Of a stretch of DNA of 5,368 bases, positions 1 to 5,368 are shown piece by piece. The DNA lies in the NCBI GenBank assembly GCA_025450495.1, contig JANWHI010000113.1:1-5368 (forward strand). Reading direction: 5' to 3'. Source of the DNA: Candidatus Dormiibacter sp. GTDB taxonomy: Bacteria; Chloroflexota; Dormibacteria; UBA8260. Below the pieces are notes generated by a model that worked only from the letters and a program-made list of their open reading frames with translations, was not told the origin of the DNA and ran no database searches. The translations under genes were made by a program, and so were the position numbers. Every line of letters begins with the position of its first letter. The stretch's first letter is position 1.

Positions 1-734
1 GAGGACGTCACGTGCTGGACCATACCCTCAGTCGAAACCACGCTCACCGGCGCTCGCAGCTCACCCTCGGAGGCCAGGTATTGGATAGGCGTGGTGCAGC
101 CGCACTCGGGATGGATCAGCAGCTCCGCGTCCGGGTGCTCGCGGCGCATCGCGTCGAGCCGCTCGGGAACGATGCCGGCGTGGACGTGGCACTCACCCAT
201 CCAGACGTGCAGCTTGCGGCCGGTGACCCGCTCCAGGTGCGCGCCCAGGAACATATCGGGACAGAAGAGGATCTCCCGATCGGCGGGGATCGAGCGGATC
301 ACGGCCTCGGCGTTGGACGACGTGCAGCAGTAGTCCGACAGCGCCTTGACCTCGGCGGTGGTGTTCACGTACGAGACCACCACCGCCCCCGGGTACTGCG
401 CGCGCCAGGCGCGCAGCTGGTCCGCGTCGATGGTGGCGGCCAGGGAGCAGCCGGCCTCGAGGTCGGGCAGGAGCACCGTCTTCTCGGGCGAGAGGATCGC
501 AGCCGTCTCGGCCATGAAGTGCACCCCGCAGAAGACGATCACCGAGGCGTCGGTGGCGGCGGCCTGTTGCGAGAGACCGAGCGAGTCGCCGACGAAATCG
601 GCGATGTCCTGGACCTCGGGGCGCTGGTAGTTGTGCGCCAGGATCACCGCGTTGCGCTCGTGCCGCAGCCGCTCGATCCGGTCCAGCAGCTGGGCCCGGC
701 CCTCTGTCGCAAGGTCCCGCTCTACAGTGATCAT
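1..734 (-). CDS. nadA: Quinolinate synthase NadA (C-terminus cut by the window edge)
   Basis: NadA condenses iminoaspartate with dihydroxyacetone phosphate to form quinolinate, the second step of de novo NAD synthesis from aspartate, in the cytoplasm. Reading the minus strand from the ATG at 734 gives 244 codons without a stop, running off the left edge; family members are usually 300-370 residues. Visible family motifs are [20 protein letters not shown] (33-52), [14 protein letters not shown] with Cys69, [11 protein letters not shown] (89-99), [11 protein letters not shown] (121-131), [10 protein letters not shown] with Cys182, and HPECGC (208-213). Cys69 and Cys182 fit two of the three 4Fe-4S cluster ligands; the third is expected in the missing C-terminus. 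The ATG is supported by AGGTGG four bases upstream. Genes transcribed divergently follow to the right. nadB and nadC often follow nadA in actinobacterial operons, but that region is outside the window. Confidence 0.96.
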   Translation of the reverse strand, partial: MITVERDLATEGRAQLLDRIERLRHERNAVILAHNYQRPEVQDIADFVGDSLGLSQQAAATDASVIVFCGVHFMAETAAILSPEKTVLLPDLEAGCSLAATIDADQLRAWRAQYPGAVVVSYVNTTAEVKALSDYCCTSSNAEAVIRSIPADREILFCPDMFLGAHLERVTGRKLHVWMGECHVHAGIVPERLDAMRREHPDAELLIHPECGCTTPIQYLASEGELRAPVSVVSTEGMVQHVTS

Positions 735-738
735 CCCG

Positions 739-744
739 CCACCT
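739..744 (-). promoter_or_regulatory. Ribosome binding site of nadA
   Basis: On the minus strand AGGTGG lies four bases before the nadA ATG (734). It pairs with the 3' end of 16S rRNA (complement of AGGAGGTG). No other in-frame start with a better site was seen upstream, so it fixes the start. Confidence 0.55.
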
Positions 745-770
745 GTCCCGGTTTCACGGGGTCTGTGGAT

Positions 771-789
771 TTAGGTCAGATTGACCTAA
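771..789. promoter_or_regulatory. Palindromic operator over the nadA transcription start (DtxR/IdeR-like or NrtR-like)
   Basis: TTAGGTCA, spacer GAT, TGACCTAA is a perfect inverted repeat with 8-base arms, set in an AT-richer patch of a very GC-rich sequence. It spans the predicted nadA start site, where a bound repressor would block transcription. It matches the 19-base IdeR/DtxR consensus TTAGGTTAGGCTAACCTAA at 15 of 19 positions, including both outer TTAGGT/ACCTAA blocks. It also contains the GT-N7-AC core described for NrtR sites, which control NAD synthesis genes. The gene context favours an NAD regulator and the outer blocks favour a DtxR-family metal regulator; the sequence cannot decide. 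Its left-hand position also leaves room for effects on the divergent gene at 863. Confidence 0.65.
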
Positions 790-792
790 GCA

Positions 793-801
793 AGTATACC
801 A
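793..801 (-). promoter_or_regulatory. Extended -10 promoter of nadA
   Basis: On the minus strand the sequence TGGTATACT combines a TGn extension (801-799) with a TATACT -10 hexamer (798-793), five of six bases matching TATAAT. A good -35 is not visible at 17 bases upstream (CGGGCA), as is common for extended -10 promoters. Transcription would start near 786, giving a leader of about 50 bases before the nadA ATG. The start lies inside the palindrome at 771-789. Confidence 0.55.
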
Positions 802-850
802 GGGTCGGGCGGGGCTGCCCGGGACAGGGTCACGACGCCGGTCCTTCGTC

Positions 851-865
851 TACCGTGGTGCCGTG
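851..865 (+). promoter_or_regulatory. Leaderless-type promoter of the Yip1-like gene
   Basis: TACCGT (851-856) fits the actinobacterial TANNNT -10 pattern and is followed by exactly six bases (GGTGCC) before the GTG at 863. Transcription would begin on or next to the first base of the start codon, giving a leaderless mRNA. No Shine-Dalgarno sequence precedes this GTG, which agrees. The -35 region is weak. Confidence 0.5.
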
Positions 866-1405
866 ACGGTGATCGGGGTCGTGGTCCGGCCGAGAAGCAC
901 CTTCGCCGCACTGGCAGGCTCGGCGCGGGTCCCGCTCGGGTTCGCCGCGGTCGTTGGGAGTGGCGTCATCGCACTGGCGCTCGGCCTGCTCGCCAACCAG
1001 CTCGGCGGCGGCGGCGGGCCGGGAACCGTGGCGTCGCTGCTGCTGCCGATCCTGTTTCTCGTCTACTGGGGCGCCGCCGCGCTGATCATCGACGCCGTGG
1101 CGGGGCGCACGTCGCGGGCCGGCCGCCGGCGGCAGTACCTGGCGGTGAGCGGGTTCACCTTCATCCCCTGGATCGCCTATGAAGTGCTCTTGGTGGTGGA
1201 GGCCGCCACCGGGACCGGCAGCGTCGCCGAATCGGTCATCGCGTGGTTGACGCTGCCGCTGCTCGCCTGGTTCCTCTCCCTGACCGCGCTCGCCGTGTAC
1301 TCGGTGTTCGACGTGTCGCCGTTCGTCGCGGTCGCGCTCGCGATGCTGCCCGATGCCGTGCTCGTGTTCATCCTGATCGCGCTGCTCGTCGTGGCCGACC
1401 TCTGA
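863..1405 (+). CDS. Yip1-like five-helix membrane protein
   Basis: This is a 180-residue, strongly hydrophobic protein with about five membrane segments (roughly residues 25-44, 55-80, 94-112, 122-146 and 152-176). The N-terminal VVVRPRSTFAALA resembles the 'P-x-x-TF' start of Yip1/YIF1-type domain proteins in bacteria, and the length and helix layout fit that family. A basic loop (GRTSRAGRRRQ, 81-91) is probably cytoplasmic. The biochemical role of bacterial Yip1-like proteins is not established, so no function is assigned. The start is the GTG at 863: nearby GTGs at 855 and 858 run into a stop at once, and the -10 geometry supports a leaderless start. Its TGA directly abuts the GTG of the next gene, so the two are almost certainly cotranscribed and possibly translationally coupled. 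Confidence 0.8.
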   Translation: MTVIGVVVRPRSTFAALAGSARVPLGFAAVVGSGVIALALGLLANQLGGGGGPGTVASLLLPILFLVYWGAAALIIDAVAGRTSRAGRRRQYLAVSGFTFIPWIAYEVLLVVEAATGTGSVAESVIAWLTLPLLAWFLSLTALAVYSVFDVSPFVAVALAMLPDAVLVFILIALLVVADL

Positions 1406-3142
1406 GTGGCCCGTCCGGAGGCAGGCGGCGCGCTCTGGCGCCGTCGCGGCGTCATCCCCGCGACGGTCCTCGCGGTCTATCTCGTCCTCGCGGTGCTGCT
1501 GTGTATCAATGCGTGGCGCGCGCCGGCGACGACGTACATCGGTCAGGGACCGGATCCGGTTGGCCAGATGTGGGGGATCGCGTGGGTGCCGTACGCGATC
1601 AGCCACGCACTCAACCCGCTCCAAACGCACTTCATCAATCAGCCGACTGGAACCGACATCCTGTGGAGCACGCCGACCTCGCTGGTGGTCGCGCTGCTCT
1701 GGCCGGTGACCGCGCTCTTCGGCGCGACCGTCACCTACAACGCGGTCATGACGCTGAGCCTTGCGTTCGCGTCGTTCTTCGCATATCTGGTGATCAGGCG
1801 ATGGGTGCCGGGCAGCGTGGTCGCGGCTGCGGTGGGCGGGCTGCTCTACGGGTTCTCGCCATACATGACCGGCCAGCTCATCGGCCACTACAACCTGGTG
1901 CTCTCCGGAGTGACGGTGCCGCTTGCGCTCATGCTCGCGGACGAGATCCTGGTGCGGCAGCGTCTCCGGCCGCGCACGCTGGGTCTGCTCGTGGCGCTGC
2001 TCGCGGTCGTGCAGTTCTTCGTCGCGCAGGAGGTCCTGCTCACCGCGGCGATCGTCGCGATCCTCCTCGCCGTGGTGCTGGCGATCACGCATCGCGATGC
2101 GGTGCGCACGCACATCGGGTTCGCCGTGCGCTCCATGGCGTGGGCGGTGCCGCCGATCGTCGTGCTGCTCGCGTATCCGACCTGGTTGCAGTTATTCGGC
2201 GCCGATCATCCGGTGGGCGGCGGCGCCATCCACGGCACCGACATCTACGTCACGGACCCGACCAACTTCGTTGTCCCCACAGTCGCGCAGCTGGTCGCCC
2301 CGCAGGCTGCGACCAGCATCTCGTCACACTTCAGCGGCAACGCATCGGAATGGGACGCGTACCTCGGAATACCCTTGATCCTGCTGCTGATTCTCGCGAC
2401 GGTGCGCTTCTGGCGCGTGCCGGCGATCAGGACCGCGGGGGTCCTTGCGCTGATCATCTCGGTGCTCTCGCTCGGTCCGCACATCAACGTGCAGGGGCAT
2501 CCATTCCTCGCGGTGCCGCTGCCGTGGTGGATCCCCGCACACCTCCCGGTGCTCGACGACATCCTTCCCAACCGTCTGATGGTCTACGTCGACCTCGCCG
2601 CGGCGATCATCGTCGCGTTCACCCTGCGACTGCTGTGGCTGATGCGCAGAAAGCCGCTGCTCAACGTGGCGCTGGCGGTGGTGGTGCTGCTGCCCCTGGT
2701 GCCAACGCTGCCGACTCCCGCCACGCGGCTGATCACCCCGGCCGCCTTCGCATCGCGATTCCCAGCGGCCATCACGCAAGGCGACAACGTCCTGTTCGAA
2801 CCGCTGCCGAGCAGTGACTACGCATCCGCGATGGACTGGCAGGTGAGCGCCCACTTCGGATTCACGATGGTCGGCGGGTACCTGGCAGTGCCGTATGCCC
2901 CGGGGGTCGACGCGTTGCAGCGGCTCATCCACGCGATCGTCGCGCGGCCGGGCCCGGTGACTCTCCCGGCGACCGACCGCGGCAACCTCGTGGGTGGACT
3001 TCGCTCGCTGTTCGTCAGAGACGTCGTGGTCGGCAACGGCGCGAGCCCGGGGGTTGCATCGCTTTTCAGGCAGCTCTTCGGCGCACCGCCGATCGAGGAC
3101 GGCGGATTCCTCATCTGGCACGTGCCCGTGTACCACGGGTGA
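1406..3142 (+). CDS. Polytopic GT-C-like membrane protein, putative lipid-linked-sugar glycosyltransferase
   Basis: The 578-residue product has a basic N-terminus, about 11-12 membrane helices between residues 17 and 435, and a C-terminal stretch (about 436-578) with little hydrophobicity that probably lies outside the membrane. After the first helix comes GPDPVGQMWGIAW (48-60), then NPLQTHFINQPTG (70-82) and GFSPYMTGQLIGHYNL (149-164). This layout, an acidic residue (Asp50) in the first outer loop followed by many helices, fits GT-C fold glycosyltransferases, which move sugars from polyprenyl-phosphate donors on the outer membrane face. I recognise it as a family of uncharacterised actinobacterial membrane proteins, not a specific enzyme. 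The GTG start touches the upstream stop with no Shine-Dalgarno site, so translation probably depends on coupling. The nearby GT2-GtrA gene could supply its donor. An alternative is a non-catalytic transporter-like membrane protein. Confidence 0.72.
   Translation: MARPEAGGALWRRRGVIPATVLAVYLVLAVLLCINAWRAPATTYIGQGPDPVGQMWGIAWVPYAISHALNPLQTHFINQPTGTDILWSTPTSLVVALLWPVTALFGATVTYNAVMTLSLAFASFFAYLVIRRWVPGSVVAAAVGGLLYGFSPYMTGQLIGHYNLVLSGVTVPLALMLADEILVRQRLRPRTLGLLVALLAVVQFFVAQEVLLTAAIVAILLAVVLAITHRDAVRTHIGFAVRSMAWAVPPIVVLLAYPTWLQLFGADHPVGGGAIHGTDIYVTDPTNFVVPTVAQLVAPQAATSISSHFSGNASEWDAYLGIPLILLLILATVRFWRVPAIRTAGVLALIISVLSLGPHINVQGHPFLAVPLPWWIPAHLPVLDDILPNRLMVYVDLAAAIIVAFTLRLLWLMRRKPLLNVALAVVVLLPLVPTLPTPATRLITPAAFASRFPAAITQGDNVLFEPLPSSDYASAMDWQVSAHFGFTMVGGYLAVPYAPGVDALQRLIHAIVARPGPVTLPATDRGNLVGGLRSLFVRDVVVGNGASPGVASLFRQLFGAPPIEDGGFLIWHVPVYHG
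3125..3139 (+). terminator. Weak hairpin at the end of the GT-C-like gene
   Basis: CCCGTG (3125-3130), loop TAC, CACGGG (3134-3139) is a perfect 6-base stem immediately before the TGA stop at 3140-3142. No T-tract follows. It could be a weak termination or pausing site before the promoter at 3171-3200, but short GC hairpins arise easily by chance here. Confidence 0.2.
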
Positions 3143-3170
3143 CCGCGCCTCTCCGATCAGGTGACAACCG

Positions 3171-3200
3171 GTGACCGGGCTCGGCGTTCACGCCTATTCT
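3171..3200 (+). promoter_or_regulatory. Leaderless-type promoter of the GT2-GtrA-GAF gene
   Basis: GTGACC (3171-3176) matches TTGACA at four of six bases. An 18-base spacer separates it from TATTCT (3195-3200), a TANNNT -10 box. Six bases then lead to the GTG at 3207, the same distance seen at the 863 gene, so transcription would begin at the start codon. TAT TCT TTG would be three unusually AT-rich codons in a row if translated, which supports a promoter role rather than coding. Confidence 0.5.
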
Positions 3201-3206
3201 TTGCCC

Positions 3207-4742
3207 GTGACCCCCGAACGGCCGCGCGGCGGCGCGCCTGTCGTCAGCCTGGTCGTTCCCACGCGCAACGAGGCGGAGAACGTCAAACCCCTGGTCGACA
3301 GGGTCACCGCGGCACTCGCCACCACCCGGTTCGAGATCTGTTTCGTGGACGACAGCGACGACGGCACCGGCGATGTCCTGCTCGACATGGCCCAGGCAAA
3401 TCCATCGATCCGGTGCCTGCTGCGCCAGGGGGCCGATCGCAAGGGTGGGCTGAGCACGGCGGTCGTCGCCGGGCTCCACCTGGCCCGCGGCCAGTATGTG
3501 TGCGTGATGGACGCCGATCTGCAGCACCCGCCCGAGCTCATACCGCAACTCCTCGGCGAGGCGGAACGCGGCGCCGACCTCGTGGTCGCGAGCCGCTATG
3601 CGCCCGGCGGGAGCCATGAGGGCCTCGGCACACCGGTGCGACGGCTCGTGAGCCGCGAGGCGACCGTGCTGGCCCGACTCCTCTTCAAGGAAGCGCGCCA
3701 GAGCTCCGATCCGCTCTCCGGGTTCTTCCTCTGTCGCCGCGCGCTGATCGACGGGATCGAGTTCCGGCCGGTGGGTTTCAAGATCCTGCTCGAGCTGCTC
3801 GTCTGCGTGCCCGACCTGCGCGTGGTCGACGTTCCCGTGACCCAGGCTCCGCGCGCCGAGGGGGTCAGCAAGGCCACGGCTCGCCAGGGTCTCCTCTATC
3901 TGCGCCACCTCCGGTCACTCTTCTTCGACGTCCCCGGATCCGCGCGGGTCTGGAAGTTCGGGCTGGTCGGGCTCAGCGGGCTGTGCGTGTTCCTCCCGGT
4001 GCTCGGGATCCTCGCCGGCGTCGTCGGTCTCAACCCGCTGATCGCCTTCATCCCGGCGTTCGCGCTCAGCGCCGCGTGGAACACCGCGATGAACTGGCAC
4101 CTCACCTTCGGCGATCAGCGCCGCCGCGGGCGGGGACCGCGCCACTACCTCGAGTTCGCGCTCCTGAGTGGCTGCGTGATGTTCTGCGTCTTCGCGGTGC
4201 TGATCGACATCGGGGTGCCGAGCGTCATCGCCGGGCTTGCCGCCGCGCTGGTCGCCATGCTCCTCAATGGCCTCGTCAACCGGGCGCACCTGCACCACAG
4301 CCCGTCGATGTGGGCGTCGGTGGCCATCGACCACGGCGTGCAGGGTGGGCTCGCTCGCCTCGCCGGCGAGGTGGGTGCGGATCGCGCGTACCTGCTCCCG
4401 GCGCGAGGGGACGCGTCGTCCGGTCTCCCCGAAGGCCTGCTCGCCCACGTGATCGCCCATCGCCGCCCGGTCCTCATCACGGAGGCGGCGTCGTACCGCG
4501 CCCAGCGGCGATCGAACATCGAGACCGCATCGAGAATGCTGCTGCCCGTGGTCCGTGACGACCGGGTGGCCGCGGTGGTGGTCTGCGAGCGATTCGCACC
4601 CGGTGGGTTCGACTCGACGGCGCTCGAGACCGCAACCCTGGCGGTGGCCGCGATCGAGCCCCTCCTGACCGCCGCTTCGAGCGACCAGCCGGAACGGCCC
4701 GACATCGCCCCGGCGCGAGCCGCGCCCGGACCGGCGAGGTAG
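3207..4742 (+). CDS. GT2 polyprenyl-phosphate sugar synthase fused to GtrA-like membrane and GAF-like domains
   Basis: Numbered from the GTG at 3207, this is a 511-residue protein with three parts. Residues 12 to about 235 form a GT-A glycosyltransferase of family 2, DPM1/DPMS-like: VVPTRNEAENV (16-26), FVDDSDDGT (46-54), the metal-binding DADLQHP (102-108), SRYAPGG and DPLSGFFLCRR (168-178). Such enzymes transfer a sugar from a nucleotide donor, often GDP-mannose or UDP-glucose, to polyprenyl phosphate on the cytoplasmic face. Residues about 248-363 are a four-helix GtrA-like domain (WKFGLVGLSG; NWHLTFGD), which may anchor the enzyme or help flip its lipid product. Residues about 371-488 look like a GAF domain (VGADRAYLL; RRPVLITE; RMLLPVVRDDRVAAVVV), followed by a Pro/Ala-rich tail. 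The GAF tail is unusual. An upstream GTG at 3171 has an AGGTGA site six bases before it and would add 12 residues; I prefer 3207 because of the promoter overlap and the family start. The sugar is unknown. Confidence 0.85.
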   Translation: MTPERPRGGAPVVSLVVPTRNEAENVKPLVDRVTAALATTRFEICFVDDSDDGTGDVLLDMAQANPSIRCLLRQGADRKGGLSTAVVAGLHLARGQYVCVMDADLQHPPELIPQLLGEAERGADLVVASRYAPGGSHEGLGTPVRRLVSREATVLARLLFKEARQSSDPLSGFFLCRRALIDGIEFRPVGFKILLELLVCVPDLRVVDVPVTQAPRAEGVSKATARQGLLYLRHLRSLFFDVPGSARVWKFGLVGLSGLCVFLPVLGILAGVVGLNPLIAFIPAFALSAAWNTAMNWHLTFGDQRRRGRGPRHYLEFALLSGCVMFCVFAVLIDIGVPSVIAGLAAALVAMLLNGLVNRAHLHHSPSMWASVAIDHGVQGGLARLAGEVGADRAYLLPARGDASSGLPEGLLAHVIAHRRPVLITEAASYRAQRRSNIETASRMLLPVVRDDRVAAVVVCERFAPGGFDSTALETATLAVAAIEPLLTAASSDQPERPDIAPARAAPGPAR

Positions 4743-4762
4743 TTCCGACGGCGGCGGGGGCG

Positions 4763-5362
4763 GTGGCTTCCCAACTCGATCGGATGGGGGCCGGCGGCCG
4801 AGGTGCCACGCGCTCCGCGGTCTGCCTCACCGGGATCGTCGCCGCGGCTGCCCTCCGAGCCGCGGTCGGGGCATCGGACACCGCCGCGTCCATGCCGGCC
4901 GGCGTCGCGTTCGCGGGAGCGCTGCTTGCGGTGGCGACGGCGTCGGGATGGCGTCCCTCCCGGCCGAGGATCGCCGCCCTTGCCCTGGGGGCGGCCGGTG
5001 GCGGGGCGTTGATCGGCGCGTGGCTGCTCTCCCGCGGTGCGCCGGGCATCCAAATCGCACCGGTCAACGCGGGCCTCGCCCTCTGGACGCCCGTGGTCGC
5101 GCTGGTCGCGGTGGCCGAGGAGATCGCACTGCGAGGCGCGCTGTTCGGCGCGGTTCGCTCCTGGCGTGGCGACGGGGTGGCGTTGCTGGCCACCACGCTC
5201 GTCTTCGCGCTCATCCACGTGCCCCTCTATGGGATCGGCTCGCTGCCGCTCGATCTCGCCGTCGGCCTGCTCCTCGGCGGCCTCCGTATCGTCAGCGGCG
5301 GCGTCCTTGCTCCCGCGGTCGCGCACGTGATCGCCGACCTCGCGGGCGGGTGGGTGCTGTGA
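4763..5362 (+). CDS. CPBP family intramembrane glutamic endopeptidase (CAAX protease/Abi)
   Basis: This 199-residue membrane protein carries the three signature motifs of the CPBP (Rce1/Abi) family: EEIALR (119-124) as EExxxR, FALIH (148-152) as FxxxH, and HVIAD (188-192) as HxxxD. Together these line the active site of intramembrane glutamic proteases of this type. About six hydrophobic segments are visible. In bacteria the family includes peptide-processing and immunity proteins, and most members have no known substrate; none can be assigned here. It lies 20 bases after the preceding stop and is probably in the same transcript. The start is uncertain: the GTG at 4763 has only a G-rich stretch upstream, and an in-frame ATG at 4784 has no clear site either. 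The length is near the lower end for the family, but all motifs are present, so it looks intact. Confidence 0.88.
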   Translation: MASQLDRMGAGGRGATRSAVCLTGIVAAAALRAAVGASDTAASMPAGVAFAGALLAVATASGWRPSRPRIAALALGAAGGGALIGAWLLSRGAPGIQIAPVNAGLALWTPVVALVAVAEEIALRGALFGAVRSWRGDGVALLATTLVFALIHVPLYGIGSLPLDLAVGLLLGGLRIVSGGVLAPAVAHVIADLAGGWVL

Positions 5363-5368
5363 CCGCGC
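5359..5368 (+). CDS. Possible start of a following gene
   Basis: A GTG at 5359 overlaps the TGA stop of the protease gene (GTGA), a common way for tightly packed genes to begin in such genomes. Only ten bases are visible, encoding M-T-A, so nothing can be said about the product and the call may be wrong. Confidence 0.2.

Noticed and set aside
772..788. Resemblance of the palindrome to a eukaryotic hormone response element (AGGTCA-N3-TGACCT)
   Set aside because: The match is real but the context is plainly bacterial, so it is a coincidence of palindromic operator sequences.
12..866. Plus-strand reading frame of 284 codons across the nadA region
   Set aside because: The minus strand encodes unmistakable NadA motifs here. 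The plus-strand product has no recognisable features and crosses the promoter region.
830..2113. Long minus-strand reading frame of 427 codons opposite the Yip1-like and GT-C-like genes
   Set aside because: Its translation is dominated by Arg, Asp, Glu, His and Gln without domain motifs, typical of the antisense shadow of hydrophobic genes in GC-rich DNA. The plus-strand frames give clear membrane proteins.
1243..2817. Plus-strand frame of 524 codons overlapping the GT-C-like gene
   Set aside because: Arg/Ala/Gly-rich out-of-frame reading; the 1406-3142 frame has coherent membrane helices and motifs.
4712..4726. GGCGCG-AGC-CGCGCC hairpin near the end of the GT2 gene, considered as a terminator
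   Set aside because: It lies inside the coding sequence in a G/C-only stretch where such stems are expected by chance, has no T-tract, and the next gene begins only 20 bases after the stop.
4309..4742. A separate GAF-like gene starting at the ATG at 4309
   Set aside because: There is no stop between the GtrA-like part and this region and no ribosome binding site before the ATG, so one fused protein is the simpler reading.
4145..5326. Long minus-strand reading frame of 393 codons opposite the GT2 C-terminus and the protease
   Set aside because: Low-complexity charged composition, and the opposite strand carries the CPBP motifs and the GtrA/GAF-like domains.

Overview
The window comes from a high-GC bacterium, most likely an actinomycete or a related high-GC lineage. 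The clues are strong G/C bias at third codon positions, frequent GTG starts, and two places where a TANNNT -10 box lies exactly six bases before a GTG codon, the usual geometry of leaderless transcripts in Actinomycetota. The sequence alone does not fix the genus.

Layout. Positions 1-734 hold, on the minus strand, the first 244 codons of nadA (quinolinate synthase); its C-terminus lies beyond the window edge. Positions 735-862 are a divergent control region. It contains an extended -10 promoter for nadA, a perfect 8-3-8 palindrome (771-789) across the expected nadA transcription start, and a leaderless-type promoter for the rightward genes. On the plus strand four genes follow: a Yip1-like membrane protein (863-1405), a directly abutting 578-residue polytopic GT-C-like membrane protein (1406-3142), a polyprenyl-phosphate-sugar synthase type GT2 fused to a GtrA-like membrane domain and a GAF-like C-terminal domain (3207-4742), and a CPBP (CAAX-protease/Abi) intramembrane protease (4763-5362). 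The last ten bases may be the start of one more gene.

How the genes may work together. NadA makes quinolinate for de novo NAD synthesis and is an oxygen-sensitive 4Fe-4S enzyme. The palindrome over its promoter resembles both DtxR/IdeR iron boxes and the GT-N7-AC core of NrtR NAD-repressor sites, so control by iron or by NAD status is plausible. The rightward genes look like a cell-envelope glycosylation unit: the GT2-GtrA protein would charge a polyprenyl phosphate with a sugar, and the GT-C-like protein could use that lipid-linked sugar outside the membrane. The GAF-like tail on the glycosyltransferase is the most unusual feature and suggests that sugar-lipid synthesis may be tuned by a ligand. 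The substrates and this partnership are inferred, not shown. No RNA genes, mobile elements or CRISPR arrays were seen.
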